Positions 54,379-64,000 are shown, numbered from the stretch's first letter. The stretch is DNA of 64,000 nucleotides from JALZKA01 sp963734015 (GCA_963734015.1 CAVTFG010000024.1:62001-126000), one strand, 5' to 3'. Program-made: numbers and translations. Notes: generated by a model from the letters alone, not told the origin.

Positions 54379-55971
54379 ATGGGGACTGCCACCGAGATCG
54401 AGGTCGGGCCGGCGATTGGCGGCGAAGCGCAGCGGGTGCTGGCCGGCGACGCGCTCGAGTTCGTAGCGCGGCTGCACGAGCGGTTCGAGCCGCATCGACA
54501 GGATCTGCTCGAAGCCCGGGCCAAGCGCCAGGCCGCCATCGCAAGAGGCGAGATTCCCGGATTCCCCGATGACAGCGAGGACGTTCGGGCGGGCGACTGG
54601 CGGGTGCCCCCGGCGCCGGCGGACCTCGAGGATCGCCGGGTCGAGATCACGGGGCCGGTCGAGCGCAAGATGATGATCAACGCGCTCAACTCGGGCGCCA
54701 AGGTGTTCATGGCCGACTTCGAGGACTCGCTGACGCCCACCTGGCGGAACGTGGTCGAGGGCCAGGCCAACGTGATCGACGCGGTCGCCGGCACGATCTC
54801 GTTGACGACCGAGGACCGGGAGTACCGGCTCGCCGAGCAGACCGCGACCCTGGTCATTCGCCCGCGCGGCTGGCACCTGCCCGAGCCGCGAATGCGGGTC
54901 GGCGGCGAGCCCGTCTCGGCATCCCTGTTCGACTTCGGGTTGTTCATGTTCCACAACGCGGCGGCGCTGGTCGAGGCCGGCAGCGGGCCGTATCTCTACC
55001 TGCCCAAGCTCGAGGGCCGGAACGAGGCGAGGCTCTGGCACGAGGCGTTCGTCTGGGCCGAAGAGGCGCTCGGGTTGGAGCAGGGCACGGTCCGGGCGAC
55101 GGTCCTGATCGAGACGATCCTCGCGGCGTTCGAGATGGAGGAGATCCTGTTCGAGCTCGGCGAGCACGCAACAGGGCTCAACGCGGGGCGCTGGGACTAC
55201 ATCTTCAGCATGATCAAGAAGTTCCGCGACCTGCCCGGGTTCGTCCTGCCCGACCGGGCTCAGGTGACCATGGCGGTGCCGTTCATGCGCGCGTACACGG
55301 AGCTCCTGGTGCGCAGCTGCCACCGCCGGGGCGCGCATGCGATCGGCGGGATGGCCGCGTTCATCCCCAGCCGCCGAGACGCCGGGGTGAACGAGCGGGC
55401 GATCGCCCAGGTTCGCGCCGACAAGGAGCGCGAGGCGAAGGCCGGGTTCGACGGCAGCTGGGTCGCTCATCCCGATCTCGTGCCGCCGGTGCGCGACGTA
55501 TTCGACTCGGTGCTGAGCGATCGCCCGAACCAGCTCGGCTTCACCCGGGCCGACGTCGACGTGGCGGCGTTGCAGCTGCTGGACGTGGACGTTCCCGGCG
55601 GGCGGATCACCGAAGCCGGCCTCCGCAACAACATCAGCGTCGGGATCCGCTACATCGCCTCCTGGCTCCAGGGCAACGGGGCCGCCGCCATCTTCAACCT
55701 GATGGAGGACGCGGCCACCGCCGAGATCGCCCGCTCCCAGGTCTGGCAGTGGATCCGGCACCGGGCCGAGCTCGACGACGGGCGCCAGGTGACCCTGGAA
55801 CTCGCGCTCGGGATCCAGGACTCAGAGCTCGCGAGCCTGCGCGAATCGCTCGGTGACGAGGCCTATGATGCCGGTCGCTACGCAGAGGCGGCGGAGCTCT
55901 TCAGGCAGGTCGCGCTCTCGGCGGACCTGGCCGAGTTCCTCACGATTCCGGCGCTCGAGAGGATCTCCTGA
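54379..55971 (+). CDS. aceB: Malate synthase A
   Basis: 530 residues; condenses glyoxylate with acetyl-CoA to malate. Recognised from ALNSGAKVFMADFEDSLTPT, TATLVIRPRGWHLPEPRMRV, VRATVLIETILAAFEMEEIL, INAGRWDYIFSMIKKF-like GLNAGRWDYIFSMI, AIGGMAAFIPSRRDAGVN, and the late NNISVGIRYIASWLQGNGAA. The acidic and arginine active-site residues of these blocks are intact. AAGGAG precedes ATG 54379. No isocitrate lyase is in the window; glyoxylate may instead come from glycolate through the glc genes downstream. Upstream operator matches the IclR sites. Confidence 0.97.
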   Translation: MGTATEIEVGPAIGGEAQRVLAGDALEFVARLHERFEPHRQDLLEARAKRQAAIARGEIPGFPDDSEDVRAGDWRVPPAPADLEDRRVEITGPVERKMMINALNSGAKVFMADFEDSLTPTWRNVVEGQANVIDAVAGTISLTTEDREYRLAEQTATLVIRPRGWHLPEPRMRVGGEPVSASLFDFGLFMFHNAAALVEAGSGPYLYLPKLEGRNEARLWHEAFVWAEEALGLEQGTVRATVLIETILAAFEMEEILFELGEHATGLNAGRWDYIFSMIKKFRDLPGFVLPDRAQVTMAVPFMRAYTELLVRSCHRRGAHAIGGMAAFIPSRRDAGVNERAIAQVRADKEREAKAGFDGSWVAHPDLVPPVRDVFDSVLSDRPNQLGFTRADVDVAALQLLDVDVPGGRITEAGLRNNISVGIRYIASWLQGNGAAAIFNLMEDAATAEIARSQVWQWIRHRAELDDGRQVTLELALGIQDSELASLRESLGDEAYDAGRYAEAAELFRQVALSADLAEFLTIPALERIS

Positions 55972-56007
55972 GACCCGGTCGTGCGGCGGTTGGGAGGGGC
56001 GAATCCA

Positions 56008-56023
56008 CATTGCGGAATTGCAG
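56008..56023. promoter_or_regulatory. Candidate IclR operator, site C (autoregulation)
   Basis: CATTGCGGAATTGCAG; on the minus strand it reads ATTCCGCAATG, the half-site shared with sites A and B. It lies where the minus-35 region of the iclR promoter would be. Confidence 0.5.
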
Positions 56024-56035
56024 TCCCGTGATGGG

Positions 56036-56041
56036 TAATAT
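56036..56041 (+). promoter_or_regulatory. Minus-10 element of the iclR operon
   Basis: TAATAT ending six bases before the GTG start at 56048, the arrangement of a leaderless transcript. Confidence 0.55.
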
Positions 56042-56047
56042 GAGACC

Positions 56048-56848
56048 GTGGCAGCTCGGCGCGACAGCGTGCAGTCCGTTTCGCGGGCGTTCGACATTCT
56101 CGAGGCCCTGGCGGGCAATGACGAGTTGGGCGTGACCGACCTGGCGACGCGGACTGGGCTCGTGCCGAGCACCGCGCACCGGCTGCTGGCGACGCTCGCC
56201 AAGCGCGGCTACGTCAGCCAGCGCGCGGACTCGGGCCGCTACGCACTCGGATACAAGCTCGTCGAGCTCGCGAACGGCCTCGAGCAGGAGCTCGCCCGCC
56301 TGCGTCGCGTCGCGCGGCCCCACCTGGAGGCGGTCCAAACGGCTACCGAGGAAACGACCAACCTGGTCGTCCTCGACAGCGATCGTGTGATCTACGTCGA
56401 TCAGGTCCAGGGGTCCCGGAGCGTCCGCATGTTCACGATCGTGGGAGCGGCCGCGCTCGCCCACACGACCGCGGCCGGCAAGGCGATCCTCGCGTTCGGC
56501 TCGCCTGAGGCAGTGGCCGCGTTGTACCCGGAGCGGGAACCGCTCGAGCGCCTCACGACCCGGACCCTCACCACCGTCGAGGCGCTCAACGACGATCTCG
56601 CACGGACGGCCAAGCGCGGTTATGCGATCGACAACGAGGAGCACGAGGAGGGCGTGAGCTGTGTGGCGGCGCCGGTCCTCGACCGCGACGGTCGCCCGCG
56701 GGCGGCGATCAGCATCTCGGCTCCGACGGCCCGCGTTCTGCACCCTGACACCGCCGAGCTGGGCGCGCTCCTGCGCGAGCACGCCGAGCGGATCTCGGCC
56801 GCCCTCGGTCGCGGCGCGCAGGACGGCGACCGCACGGCCGCGACGTAG
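56048..56848 (+). CDS. IclR family transcriptional regulator
   Basis: 266 residues from GTG 56048. N-terminal winged helix SVQSVSRAFDILEALAGNDE with LVPSTAHRLLATLAKRGYVS, and a C-terminal GAF-like ligand domain (NLVVLDSDRVIYVDQVQG, AHTTAAGKAILAFGSPEA, KRGYAIDNEEHEEGVSCVAA, GRPRAAISISAPTARV). It lies between malate synthase and the glycolate oxidase genes, so it probably senses glyoxylate or glycolate, as IclR and GclR do. It is cotranscribed with the glcDE gene (15-base gap). Confidence 0.94.
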   Translation: MAARRDSVQSVSRAFDILEALAGNDELGVTDLATRTGLVPSTAHRLLATLAKRGYVSQRADSGRYALGYKLVELANGLEQELARLRRVARPHLEAVQTATEETTNLVVLDSDRVIYVDQVQGSRSVRMFTIVGAAALAHTTAAGKAILAFGSPEAVAALYPEREPLERLTTRTLTTVEALNDDLARTAKRGYAIDNEEHEEGVSCVAAPVLDRDGRPRAAISISAPTARVLHPDTAELGALLREHAERISAALGRGAQDGDRTAAT

Positions 56849-56863
56849 TTCTGCGGTGCGGTC

Positions 56864-59356
56864 GTGCCTGTCGCCGAGCTGCTCGCGGACCTCGAAGCCG
56901 CATATCCCTCGGAGCGGGTTCTGACCGAGCCCGCCCGGCTCGCCCCGTATGAGTCCGATGCGCTGACCGCCTTCCGGGCGCGACCCGAGGCGGTAGTCCT
57001 CGCAGACACGAGGCAGGAGGTGATCGACCTGGTCCGGCGCTGTCACCGCGAGCGCGTGCCGTTCGTGGCGCGTGGCAGCGGCACCAGCCTCTCCGGTGGC
57101 TCGCTGCCCGTCGAGGGGGGAATCGTGATTGGGCTCAATCGCCTGAACCGCGTCCTGCGCGTCGATCCCGAGGAGCACGTAGCAGTGGTCGAGCCCGGAG
57201 TGATCAATGCGCACGTCAGCGCCGCGGCCGAGCCGCACGGCCTGTTCTACGCTCCCGACCCTTCGAGCCAGTCGATCTGCACTATCGGCGGCAACCTGGC
57301 GTTCAACTCCGGCGGCGCGCACTGCCTGAAGCACGGGATGACTTCGAACCACGTCCTCTCGGTCGAGGTGGTGCTCCCGGACGGTGAATGCGTCCGCCTC
57401 GGCTCGGGCGGCACCGAGCCGGTGGGACCCGATTGGCTCGGGCTGTTCGTCGGTTCCGAGGGTCTATTCGGGATCGCGGTCGAGGCGACCCTGCGGCTGC
57501 TGCCGAGACCGGAGGCGACGCGCACGGTGTTGGCTGCCTACGACAGTCTCGAGGCGGCCGGCGACGCGGTCGCGGCGACAATCGCCGCCGGGATCCTGCC
57601 GGTGGCGATGGAGATCATGGATGCGCTCGCGATCCAGGCGGCTGAGTCCTCGGTGCGGCCGGGCTACCCCGACGTGCCGGCGCTCCTGATCGTCGAGCTC
57701 GACGGGGAGCGCGATGCCGTCGAGGCCGACTTCGAGCGGCTGAGCGCGGTGATCGACGGCTCCGGGGCGACCGCGGTCCGCCAGACGCAGGACGCGGCCG
57801 AGCGAGCGCTGATCTGGAAGGGGCGCAAGAGCGCCTTCTCGGCGGTCGGCTGGCTCTCGCCCGACTACATCGTCCAGGACGGCTGCGTGCCACGCACCCG
57901 GCTCGGCGAGGCGCTCGCGGCGATCGAGGAGATGAGCGCCGGGCACGGCCTGCGGGTCGCGAACGTGTTCCACGCGGGCGACGGCAACCTGCACCCGCTG
58001 ATCCTGTTCGATGGCCGCGAGCCGGGCGCCGTCGATCGCGCGGAAGAGCTCGCAAGCGAGATCCTCGACCTCTGCGTCCGCCTCGGCGGTTCGATCACCG
58101 GCGAGCACGGCGTGGGAGTCGAGAAGCGCGAGCACCTCACCCGGATGTTCGGGCCGCCCGACCTCGCCCTGATGCGCCGCCTCCGGGATGAGATCGACCC
58201 GGCCGAGCTGGCGAACCGGGGCAAGATGCTCCTGCCGGTCGCCGAGAGCGGCAACGGCGCGCCGTCCGCCGCGGCCCCACGCGAGGCCCAAGAGGTCCAG
58301 GCCGCTCTGCGCGAGGCGAGGACCAGCGGTAATCGCGTGCTACCGCGCGGCGGCGGCACCAAGCCCGCGCTCTCCGGGCCGCCCGGCGACGTCGTCCCGC
58401 TGGAGCTCGGTGCGGTCCGAGGAATCGTCGGCTACGACCCGGCCGAGCTGACCCTGACGGCGCTCGCCGGCACACCGTTGGCGGAGCTCGCGTCGACCCT
58501 CGAGGCGGCCGGCCAGTACCTGCCGTTCGACCCGCCGCTCGCTCCCGCGGGAGCGACGATCGGCGGCACGGTGGCGTCCGGGCTCTCGGGCCCGGGCAGC
58601 CACCGCCACGGCGGCATCCGCGACTTCGTCATCGGGGTCCGTTTCCTCGACGGGACCGGCGAGCTCGTCACCGGCGGCGGCCAGGTGGTCAAGAACGCGG
58701 CCGGCTTCGACCTGCCGAAGCTCCTGGTCGGCAGCCTCGGCCGGCTCGGCGTGATCGTCGAGGTCTCGCTCAAGGTGCTTCCGGCGCCTCCGGCGTGGGG
58801 CACGCTGCGGGTCCAGGCGGACGGGGTCGAGGGGGCGCTCGCGGCGAAGGCCCGCCTGGGGCTCGCGGGCGTCGACATCGAGGCACTCGACTTCGAGCCT
58901 TCCGGGAAGGTGTCCGTGCGCCTCGGTGGCCCGGCCGAAGGCCTCGAGCGGCGGCTCGATCGGGTCGCGCTGGAGCTCGGCCTGGACGGGGAGCGCCTGC
59001 TCGGCCCCGAGGACGCCGACCTCTGGGCAGCGGCCCGGGAGCTCGAGTGGACGCCCGATTCCTCGACGGTGGCGAAGGTCGCGACCAGCCCGGCTCGGGT
59101 GTTGGAGCTGGACCGCGCGCTGGAGGGTGCCGGCGCGGTTCGCCGGTACAGCGCCGGCGGCCAGGTCTGCTGGATCGCCTGGCCCCCGGACGAGGCCCAT
59201 GAGCGGCTCGATCGGATCCTGGTGGACGCGGACGCCGGCGGCGTGTTGATCACCGGCGAGGCGGGGCGACCGCTGGTCGGTGCGATCGCCGGCGGCGAGT
59301 TCGCCGTTCGGGCGCGGCGCGCGATGGACCCCGACGGCGTTTTCGCCGACATCTAG
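56864..59356 (+). CDS. Glycolate oxidase GlcD-GlcE fusion protein
   Basis: 830 residues combining two FAD-linked subunits. Residues ~1-470 are GlcD-like: VPFVARGSGTSLSGGSLPVE, IGGNLAFNSGGAHCLKHGMT, NVFHAGDGNLHPLILFD, GGSITGEHGVGVEKREHL and a C-terminal NRGKMLLP. Residues ~480-830 are GlcE-like: NRVLPRGGGTKPALSG, LAPAGATIGGTVASGLSGPG, RDFVIGVRFLDGTGELVTGG and VVKNAAGFDLPKLLVGSLGR. The two are separate genes in E. coli. With GlcF it oxidises glycolate (or D-lactate) to glyoxylate, feeding malate synthase. GTG start. Confidence 0.93.
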   Translation: MPVAELLADLEAAYPSERVLTEPARLAPYESDALTAFRARPEAVVLADTRQEVIDLVRRCHRERVPFVARGSGTSLSGGSLPVEGGIVIGLNRLNRVLRVDPEEHVAVVEPGVINAHVSAAAEPHGLFYAPDPSSQSICTIGGNLAFNSGGAHCLKHGMTSNHVLSVEVVLPDGECVRLGSGGTEPVGPDWLGLFVGSEGLFGIAVEATLRLLPRPEATRTVLAAYDSLEAAGDAVAATIAAGILPVAMEIMDALAIQAAESSVRPGYPDVPALLIVELDGERDAVEADFERLSAVIDGSGATAVRQTQDAAERALIWKGRKSAFSAVGWLSPDYIVQDGCVPRTRLGEALAAIEEMSAGHGLRVANVFHAGDGNLHPLILFDGREPGAVDRAEELASEILDLCVRLGGSITGEHGVGVEKREHLTRMFGPPDLALMRRLRDEIDPAELANRGKMLLPVAESGNGAPSAAAPREAQEVQAALREARTSGNRVLPRGGGTKPALSGPPGDVVPLELGAVRGIVGYDPAELTLTALAGTPLAELASTLEAAGQYLPFDPPLAPAGATIGGTVASGLSGPGSHRHGGIRDFVIGVRFLDGTGELVTGGGQVVKNAAGFDLPKLLVGSLGRLGVIVEVSLKVLPAPPAWGTLRVQADGVEGALAAKARLGLAGVDIEALDFEPSGKVSVRLGGPAEGLERRLDRVALELGLDGERLLGPEDADLWAAARELEWTPDSSTVAKVATSPARVLELDRALEGAGAVRRYSAGGQVCWIAWPPDEAHERLDRILVDADAGGVLITGEAGRPLVGAIAGGEFAVRARRAMDPDGVFADI

Positions 59357-59373
59357 CGACCGAGGCGATTGCG

Positions 59374-60619
59374 GTGCAGCACGAGATCCAGGTCGAGCGC
59401 TTAGGGCCGCAGGGCGAGGCGATGGCGGGCGCGATCTCGAGCTGCGTGCATTGCGGATTCTGCCTGCCGACCTGCCCCACGTACCTGACGATGGGCGAGG
59501 AGGAGAACTCGCCGCGGGGCCGGATCGTGCTGATGAAGGAGGTCCTCGAGGGCGGCCTCACGGTCGAGCAGGCAAGTTCCCCGATCGACAACTGCCTCGG
59601 CTGCCAGGCCTGCGTGAGCGCCTGCCCGTCCGGGGTCGAGTACGGGGACCTGATCACGGCCTACCGCGCATACGCCGAACCGCGCCGTTCCCGGCCGCCG
59701 GCCGAGCGAGCGCAACGGGGGCTGATCTCATCGACGCTGCCGCGACCGCGGCGGTTCCGGTTTGCCACGCGGATGGGCATGCTCGCGCGGCCGCTGGCGC
59801 GACTCGCGCCGACGCGGTTGCGGCCGATGCTCGGGCTGCTGCCGACCAAGCTCCCTCGCGCGCGACCGCTGCCGGCGCTCACCCCGGCGGAGGGGCCGCG
59901 CCGGGCGCGCGTCGCGCTGCTGGCGGGCTGCGCGCAGCAGGTGCTCGCCCCGGAGATCGGCTGGGCCACCGCTCGTGTCCTGGCCCGCAACGGGGTCGAG
60001 GTCATCGTCCCCCGCGACCAGGGGTGCTGCGGTGCGCTCGCGATGCACGGTGGACGCGAAGGTGCGGCCCGCCGCTTCGCCCGGCGGACGATCGCTGCGT
60101 TCGCCGGCGACTTCGACGCGATCGTGACCAACGCCGCCGGCTGCGGCTCCGGGATGCGCGAGTACCCGCTGCTCCTGGCCGGCGAGCCCGACGAGGCCGA
60201 GGCGCGCACGTTCGCCGGGCGCGTGGTCGACGTGAGCGCTTTCCTCGACGACCTCGGGTTCCTGCCGCCCCCCGCGACCCAACCGCTCCGGATCGCGTAC
60301 CACGACGCCTGCCACCTGTCCCATGCGCAGCGCGTCCGGGAGGCTCCCCGGCGACTGCTCGCCGCGGCCGGGCACGAGGTGGTGACGCCGGACGAGGCCG
60401 AGATCTGCTGCGGCTCGGCCGGGACCTACAACCTGGAGCGGCCCGAGACCGCGGCGGAGCTCGGCCGTGCGCAAGGCGGAGCGCCTGCTCGCCACCGAGC
60501 CGGACCTGATCGCCGCGGGCAACATCGGCTGCCTCACCCAGATCCGGACGCACCTGGCTCCGTCGCCCGGCGTCGAGACGCTGCACACGGTCGAGATCCT
60601 CGACCGCGCCTATATCTAG
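59374..60619 (+). CDS. glcF: Glycolate oxidase iron-sulfur subunit GlcF (frameshifted near 3' end)
   Basis: About 415 residues. Two ferredoxin-type [4Fe-4S] motifs (CVHCGFCLPTCPTYL and CLGCQACVSACPSG) and two CCG domains with GCAQQVLAPEIGWATARVLA, DQGCCGALAMHGG, YHDACHLSHAQ and EICCGSAGTYNLERPETAAE. An extra base near 60468 shifts the last 50 residues into RKAERLLATEPDLIAAGNIG, then CLTQIRTHLAPS, the normal end of GlcF. It passes electrons from the GlcDE flavins to the respiratory chain. GTG start 59374, 17 bases after glcDE. Confidence 0.93.
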
Positions 60620-60650
60620 AGCCGTTGCGTCCAGCGCCACCGAAACCTGC

Positions 60651-60679
60651 TTGACAGGCGCTGTGGCCTGAGGTAGCGT
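60651..60679 (+). promoter_or_regulatory. Promoter of the secreted ThuA/sugar dehydrogenase gene
   Basis: TTGACA at 60651-60656, 17-base spacer, TAGCGT at 60674-60679. Operator site B follows 12 bases later. Confidence 0.65.
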
Positions 60680-60690
60680 GACCGACGTGC

Positions 60691-60714
60691 TGCGGAATGA
60701 TACTTCCGCAATAC
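60691..60714 (+). promoter_or_regulatory. Candidate IclR operator, site B
   Basis: TGCGGAATGATACTTCCGCA then ATAC; inner arms GCGGAA and TTCCGC are exact inverted repeats. 19 of 24 positions equal site A, with nearly the same distance to the minus-10. Confidence 0.65.
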
Positions 60715-60753
60715 GAAAAGGCAGGGGGGATCTCACAGGAGGAGGAGATCCAA

Positions 60754-63700
60754 TTGGTATCGACGTCTTGGCACGGGCCCGCGTGGCCCCTGACGCTGCT
60801 GCTGGGCCTGCTGGCCCTCGTTGCCGGGCTCTCCACGTACGCCGGCTCCCCCTCCGTGGCAACCGCCCAGGGTGAGGAAGGCCGTTACTCGGCGCTCGTC
60901 TTCTCCCGCACCACCGGCTTCCGGCACACCGCCGCAATCAACGCCGGCCACACAGCGCTCGACACGATGGCGGCCGCCGAGGACTTCGACGTCACCCACT
61001 CGGAAGGACGCCGAGGACTTCACCAGCCACAACCTGCGGAACTACGACGTCGTCGTCTTCCTCAACACCGACGGCGAGGGGATCCTGAACGCCCAGCAGC
61101 GGACCGCGTTCGAGCGGTGGACCCAGAACGGGGGCGGCGCGGTCCGGATCCATGCCGACGCCAACGCCGACAAGGCTTGGGACTGGAAGGAAGACATGAT
61201 GGGCGGCGGGCTGTTCTCGAACCACCCGCCGATCCAGGAAGCGACCGTCGAGGTCGCCGACGCGACGCATCCCGCGACCGACGACCTGCCGGCCACCTTC
61301 ACCTGGTCGGACGAGTGGTACAACTTCGACGAGGATCCGCGCGAGGACGTACACGTCCTCCTCACGGTCGACGAGTCGACCTACGAGGGCGGCGAGCACG
61401 GCGCCGGCCACCCGATCGCCTGGTGCTCGGAGTACGACGGCGGGCGGAACTTCTACACGGCGATCGGACACGCGGACGGGGGCGCCACACCCGCGTGGTC
61501 GAACGCCGACTACCTCGCGCACATCTCCGGTGCGCTCGAGTGGGCGGCCGGCGAGGAGCCGGGTGACTGCGGCGCGCCGCGTGACGGCATCCCGACGGAG
61601 GCCACGCTCAACAAGGTCACGCTCGACGACGAGACCGAGAACCCGATGGAGCTCGCGGTCGCCGACGACGGCCGCGTGTTCTTCATCGAGATCGGCGCCG
61701 GCGCCCTCGACTCGTTCAACTCGGCCGTGAAGATGTACGACCCGGCGACGGACCAGACCTACGTCGTCGGCGAGATCCCGGTCCACCGCCGCAACGAGAA
61801 CGGCCTGCTCGGGATCGCCCTCGACCCCGAGTTCGCCACCAACAACTTCATCTACCTCTACTACAGCATCCCCGGCCCGCAGAACGAGATGGGGACCCAG
61901 CACCTCTCACGCTTCACCTTCGACCCGGCGGCCGGAGAGGTGGGACAGCTCGACATGGCCTCGGAGGTCGTGCTGCTCGAGATCCCCCATCAGCGGCGCA
62001 CCTGCTGCCACTCCGCGGGATCGCTGGCGTTCGGGCCGGACGGCTTCCTCTACCTGACGACGGCCGACGACACGACCCCGTTCCAGACCTCAGGCTTCGC
62101 GCCGATCGACGCGCGCGAGTGCGGTCCGGGACCGGGCTCGGAGGGTTGCATGCTCACCGACCCGGAGGACGCGCGGCACGCGTTCGACGCCCGGCGGACC
62201 TCGGGCAACACCGCCGACCTGCGCGGCAAGCTCATCCGGATCGACCCGCTCGAGGCGGCGACGCCGTCCGACCCGCCCGGCGTGGGCTCGACCTACGACG
62301 TCGACGACCGAAACCTGTTCACCTCGGGCGAGTACGACCATCTGTTCCCCGGCGGGACCTACGACCCGGCGCTGGGGCGCCCGGAGATCTTCGCGATGGG
62401 CTTCCGCAACCCGTTCCGGTTCACGGTCGACCCCGAGACGGGCTGGGTCTACCTCGGCCAGGTCGGCCCCGACGCCGGCAACGATTGCTTCCCGGCCAAC
62501 GGCGGCGGCTGCGCCACCAACCCCCGCGGCCCGCGCGGCTACGACACGATCAACCAGATCCGCGAGGCTGCGAACATGGGCTGGCCGTACTGCCTTGCCG
62601 GCCAGGGCTACTACGAGTACGACTACGCGACCCAGACCTCCGGCGACCAGTTCGACTGCGAGGGCGGCCCGACCAACAACTCGCCGCTCAACACCGGAAT
62701 CGACACCCTGCCCCCGGTCACCGAGCCCCTGATCTGGTACCCGTACGGCAGCTCTCCGGAGTTCCCCGAGATCCCGCCGTCGGGCGCCCGCGCGGCGATG
62801 GGCGGCCCGGTCTACCACTTCGACCCAGAGCTCGACTCCGACGTGAAGCTCTCCGAGTACTACGACGGCAAGCTGATCTGGGGCGATTGGACGCGCAACC
62901 TGCTGATGGCCACGACGCTGGACGAAAACGGCGACTACGTGACCAGCGAGGAGTTCATGCCCAATGCGGAGTTCCGCCACCCGCATGACATCGAGCTCGG
63001 GCCCGACGGCGCGCTCTACATCATCGAGTGGGGCAACAACTTCAACTTCGCCGCGGAGGGCATCAACCCCGATTCCGGCCTTTACCGGATCGAACAGCGC
63101 GAGGGCGGCCTGCCTGCGCTGGCCGATGCCGACGCCAGCCCGAGGTCGGGCCCGGCGCCGCTCGAGGTCCAGTTCAGTGGAGAGCTGTCGGACCGGGGCG
63201 CCGAGGACCCGCCGACGTACGAGTGGGACTTCGGCGACGGCGCGACCTCGACCGAGGTCAACCCGACCCATACGTACGAGGAGCCCGGCACCTACGAGGC
63301 GACACTGACCGTCACCGACGCGGCCGGCACGACCACGGACACGGTGACGGTCAACGTGCGCACCGACGTGCCGTGCGGGCCTCCGCTCTCCGACTCGTTC
63401 GACGGCGACGCGCTGGCGGACCGCTGGGAGGTCATCCGTCGCGACGACGAGCGCCTGTCCGTCTCCGAGGGCGCGCTGAACCTCGTCTCCGCCCCGCAGG
63501 ACATCTTCGGCGGCGAGACCGGGATGCCGAACATCGTCCTCCAGGATCTCCCGGCCGTCGGGTCCGAGCCGTGGAGCGTTCACCGCGGAGATGACCTGGG
63601 ATCCCACCCAGAACTTCCAGAACGCCGGCCTGATCGTCTACTCCGACGACGACAACTACATCAAGACCGGCATGGTCTGGAACGGCGCGCGCAACTTCGA

Positions 63701-64000
63701 GCTGATCAAGGAGACCGCCGGCAGCCCCGAGTTCGAGGGCACGGTTGGCGCGGGAACGACTCCCGACCGCTACTTCATCCGATACGTCTCGACCGACGGC
63801 ACCGACCTGGAGTCGCAGTTCTCCGCCGACGGCGAGACCTGGACGACGATCGGGACGACCGACATAACCGGGCTGAGAGTCGCCGCGGGTCGGCGTCTAC
63901 GCGACCGCGTCGACCCAGCCGGGCGCCGGCCAGCCGACCGCGAGCTTCCACTCGGTCACGATCGAGCCCGACCGGGCGGAATGCCCGAGCGAGTGCCCGA
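60754..64000 (+). CDS. Secreted ThuA / PQQ-type sugar dehydrogenase / PKD multidomain protein (partial, frameshifted)
   Basis: More than 1,080 residues, running off the window. The start is TTG 60754, seven bases after AGGAGGAGGAG, giving a signal peptide with LTLLLGLLALVAGLSTYAG. Then a ThuA-like domain (SALVFSRTTGFRHTAAINAG, GGGAVRIHADANADKAWDW), a glucose/sorbosone dehydrogenase beta-propeller (NENGLLGIALDPEFATNNFI, HSAGSLAFGPDGFLYLTTAD, RNPFRFTVDPETGWVYLGQV, HDIELGPDGALYIIEWGN), a PKD domain (YEWDFGDGATSTEVNPTHTY) and a C-terminal concanavalin-like domain (NAGLIVYSDDDNYIKTGMVW). Frames shift near 61007, 63578 and 63888. Probably oxidises sugars outside the cell; actual cofactor is unproven. 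Confidence 0.88.

Noticed and set aside
60697..60753. ATG at 60697 as start of the secreted protein
   Set aside because: It lies inside operator site B and adds a polar stretch before the signal peptide; TTG 60754 has a strong ribosome site at correct spacing.

Overview
The window is about 64 kb of very GC-rich DNA, densely packed with genes. Gene content and protein style (many GTG starts, a SnoaL-like protein beginning MSQENVELVR, B12-dependent ribonucleotide reductase, BTAD regulator fusions, split nuoC/nuoD) suggest an actinobacterium of the class Thermoleophilia (Solirubrobacterales-like). That placement is inference from protein recognition; there is no rRNA in the window. I see no tRNA, rRNA, CRISPR array, insertion sequence or prophage, and no gene-free stretch longer than 300 bases.

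Layout. 1-2839 (-): start of a nuo operon (nuoA-B-C-D, nuoD cut by the window edge). 2947-9915: housekeeping and small metabolic genes (membrane protein, flavin reductase, cytochrome c lipoprotein, serS, nfo, msrB, MFS exporter, thioesterase). 10006-11888: a NarL-type response regulator and GAF histidine kinase facing each other with overlapping 3' ends. 11908-16587: phenylalanine/tyrosine catabolism (fumarylacetoacetase-like, Lrp regulator, hppD, hmgA, phhA). 16674-30954: MFS transporter, a very large regulator/beta-propeller/solute-binding fusion, an AlkZ-like glycosylase, typA, a secreted beta-helix protein, a thioester-reductase-like SDR, a PEP-mutase/isocitrate-lyase family enzyme, a methyltransferase, a stress protein and a rifampicin-monooxygenase-like flavoprotein. 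31097-34476 (-): nrdR-nrdJ with tandem NrdR boxes. 34587-35414: hemolysin III family protein.

36684-54258 is a sugar-catabolism region: ROK repressor, Gfo/Idh/MocA dehydrogenase, TIM-barrel isomerase, complete ribose-type ABC importer (ATPase, two permeases, binding protein), two more TIM-barrel isomerases, a second Gfo/Idh/MocA dehydrogenase, a DUF993 aldolase-like protein, LacI repressor, aldehyde dehydrogenase, FAD protein and a GMC dehydrogenase with its small subunit. Candidate LacI operators sit at both outward promoters. The pairing of Gfo/Idh dehydrogenases with TIM-barrel isomerase/lyase proteins resembles oxidative 3-keto-sugar pathways, but the substrate cannot be read from sequence.

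54379-60619 is a glycolate/glyoxylate block: malate synthase A, IclR regulator, a GlcD-GlcE fusion and GlcF. It is followed by a large secreted ThuA/PQQ-sugar-dehydrogenase/PKD protein running off the window. Three related sites share the half-site TTCCRCAAT (upstream of malate synthase, iclR and the secreted protein), suggesting one IclR regulon.

About twenty genes or positions carry single-base frameshifts, including the core genes nuoA and nuoB, so many are probably sequence errors; seven fall in one 3.4-kb gene. The least expected signal is a 52-base intergenic element present twice (2861-2912 and 53769-53820). It folds into two small hairpins, with three compensatory base-pair changes between the copies and both loops conserved.
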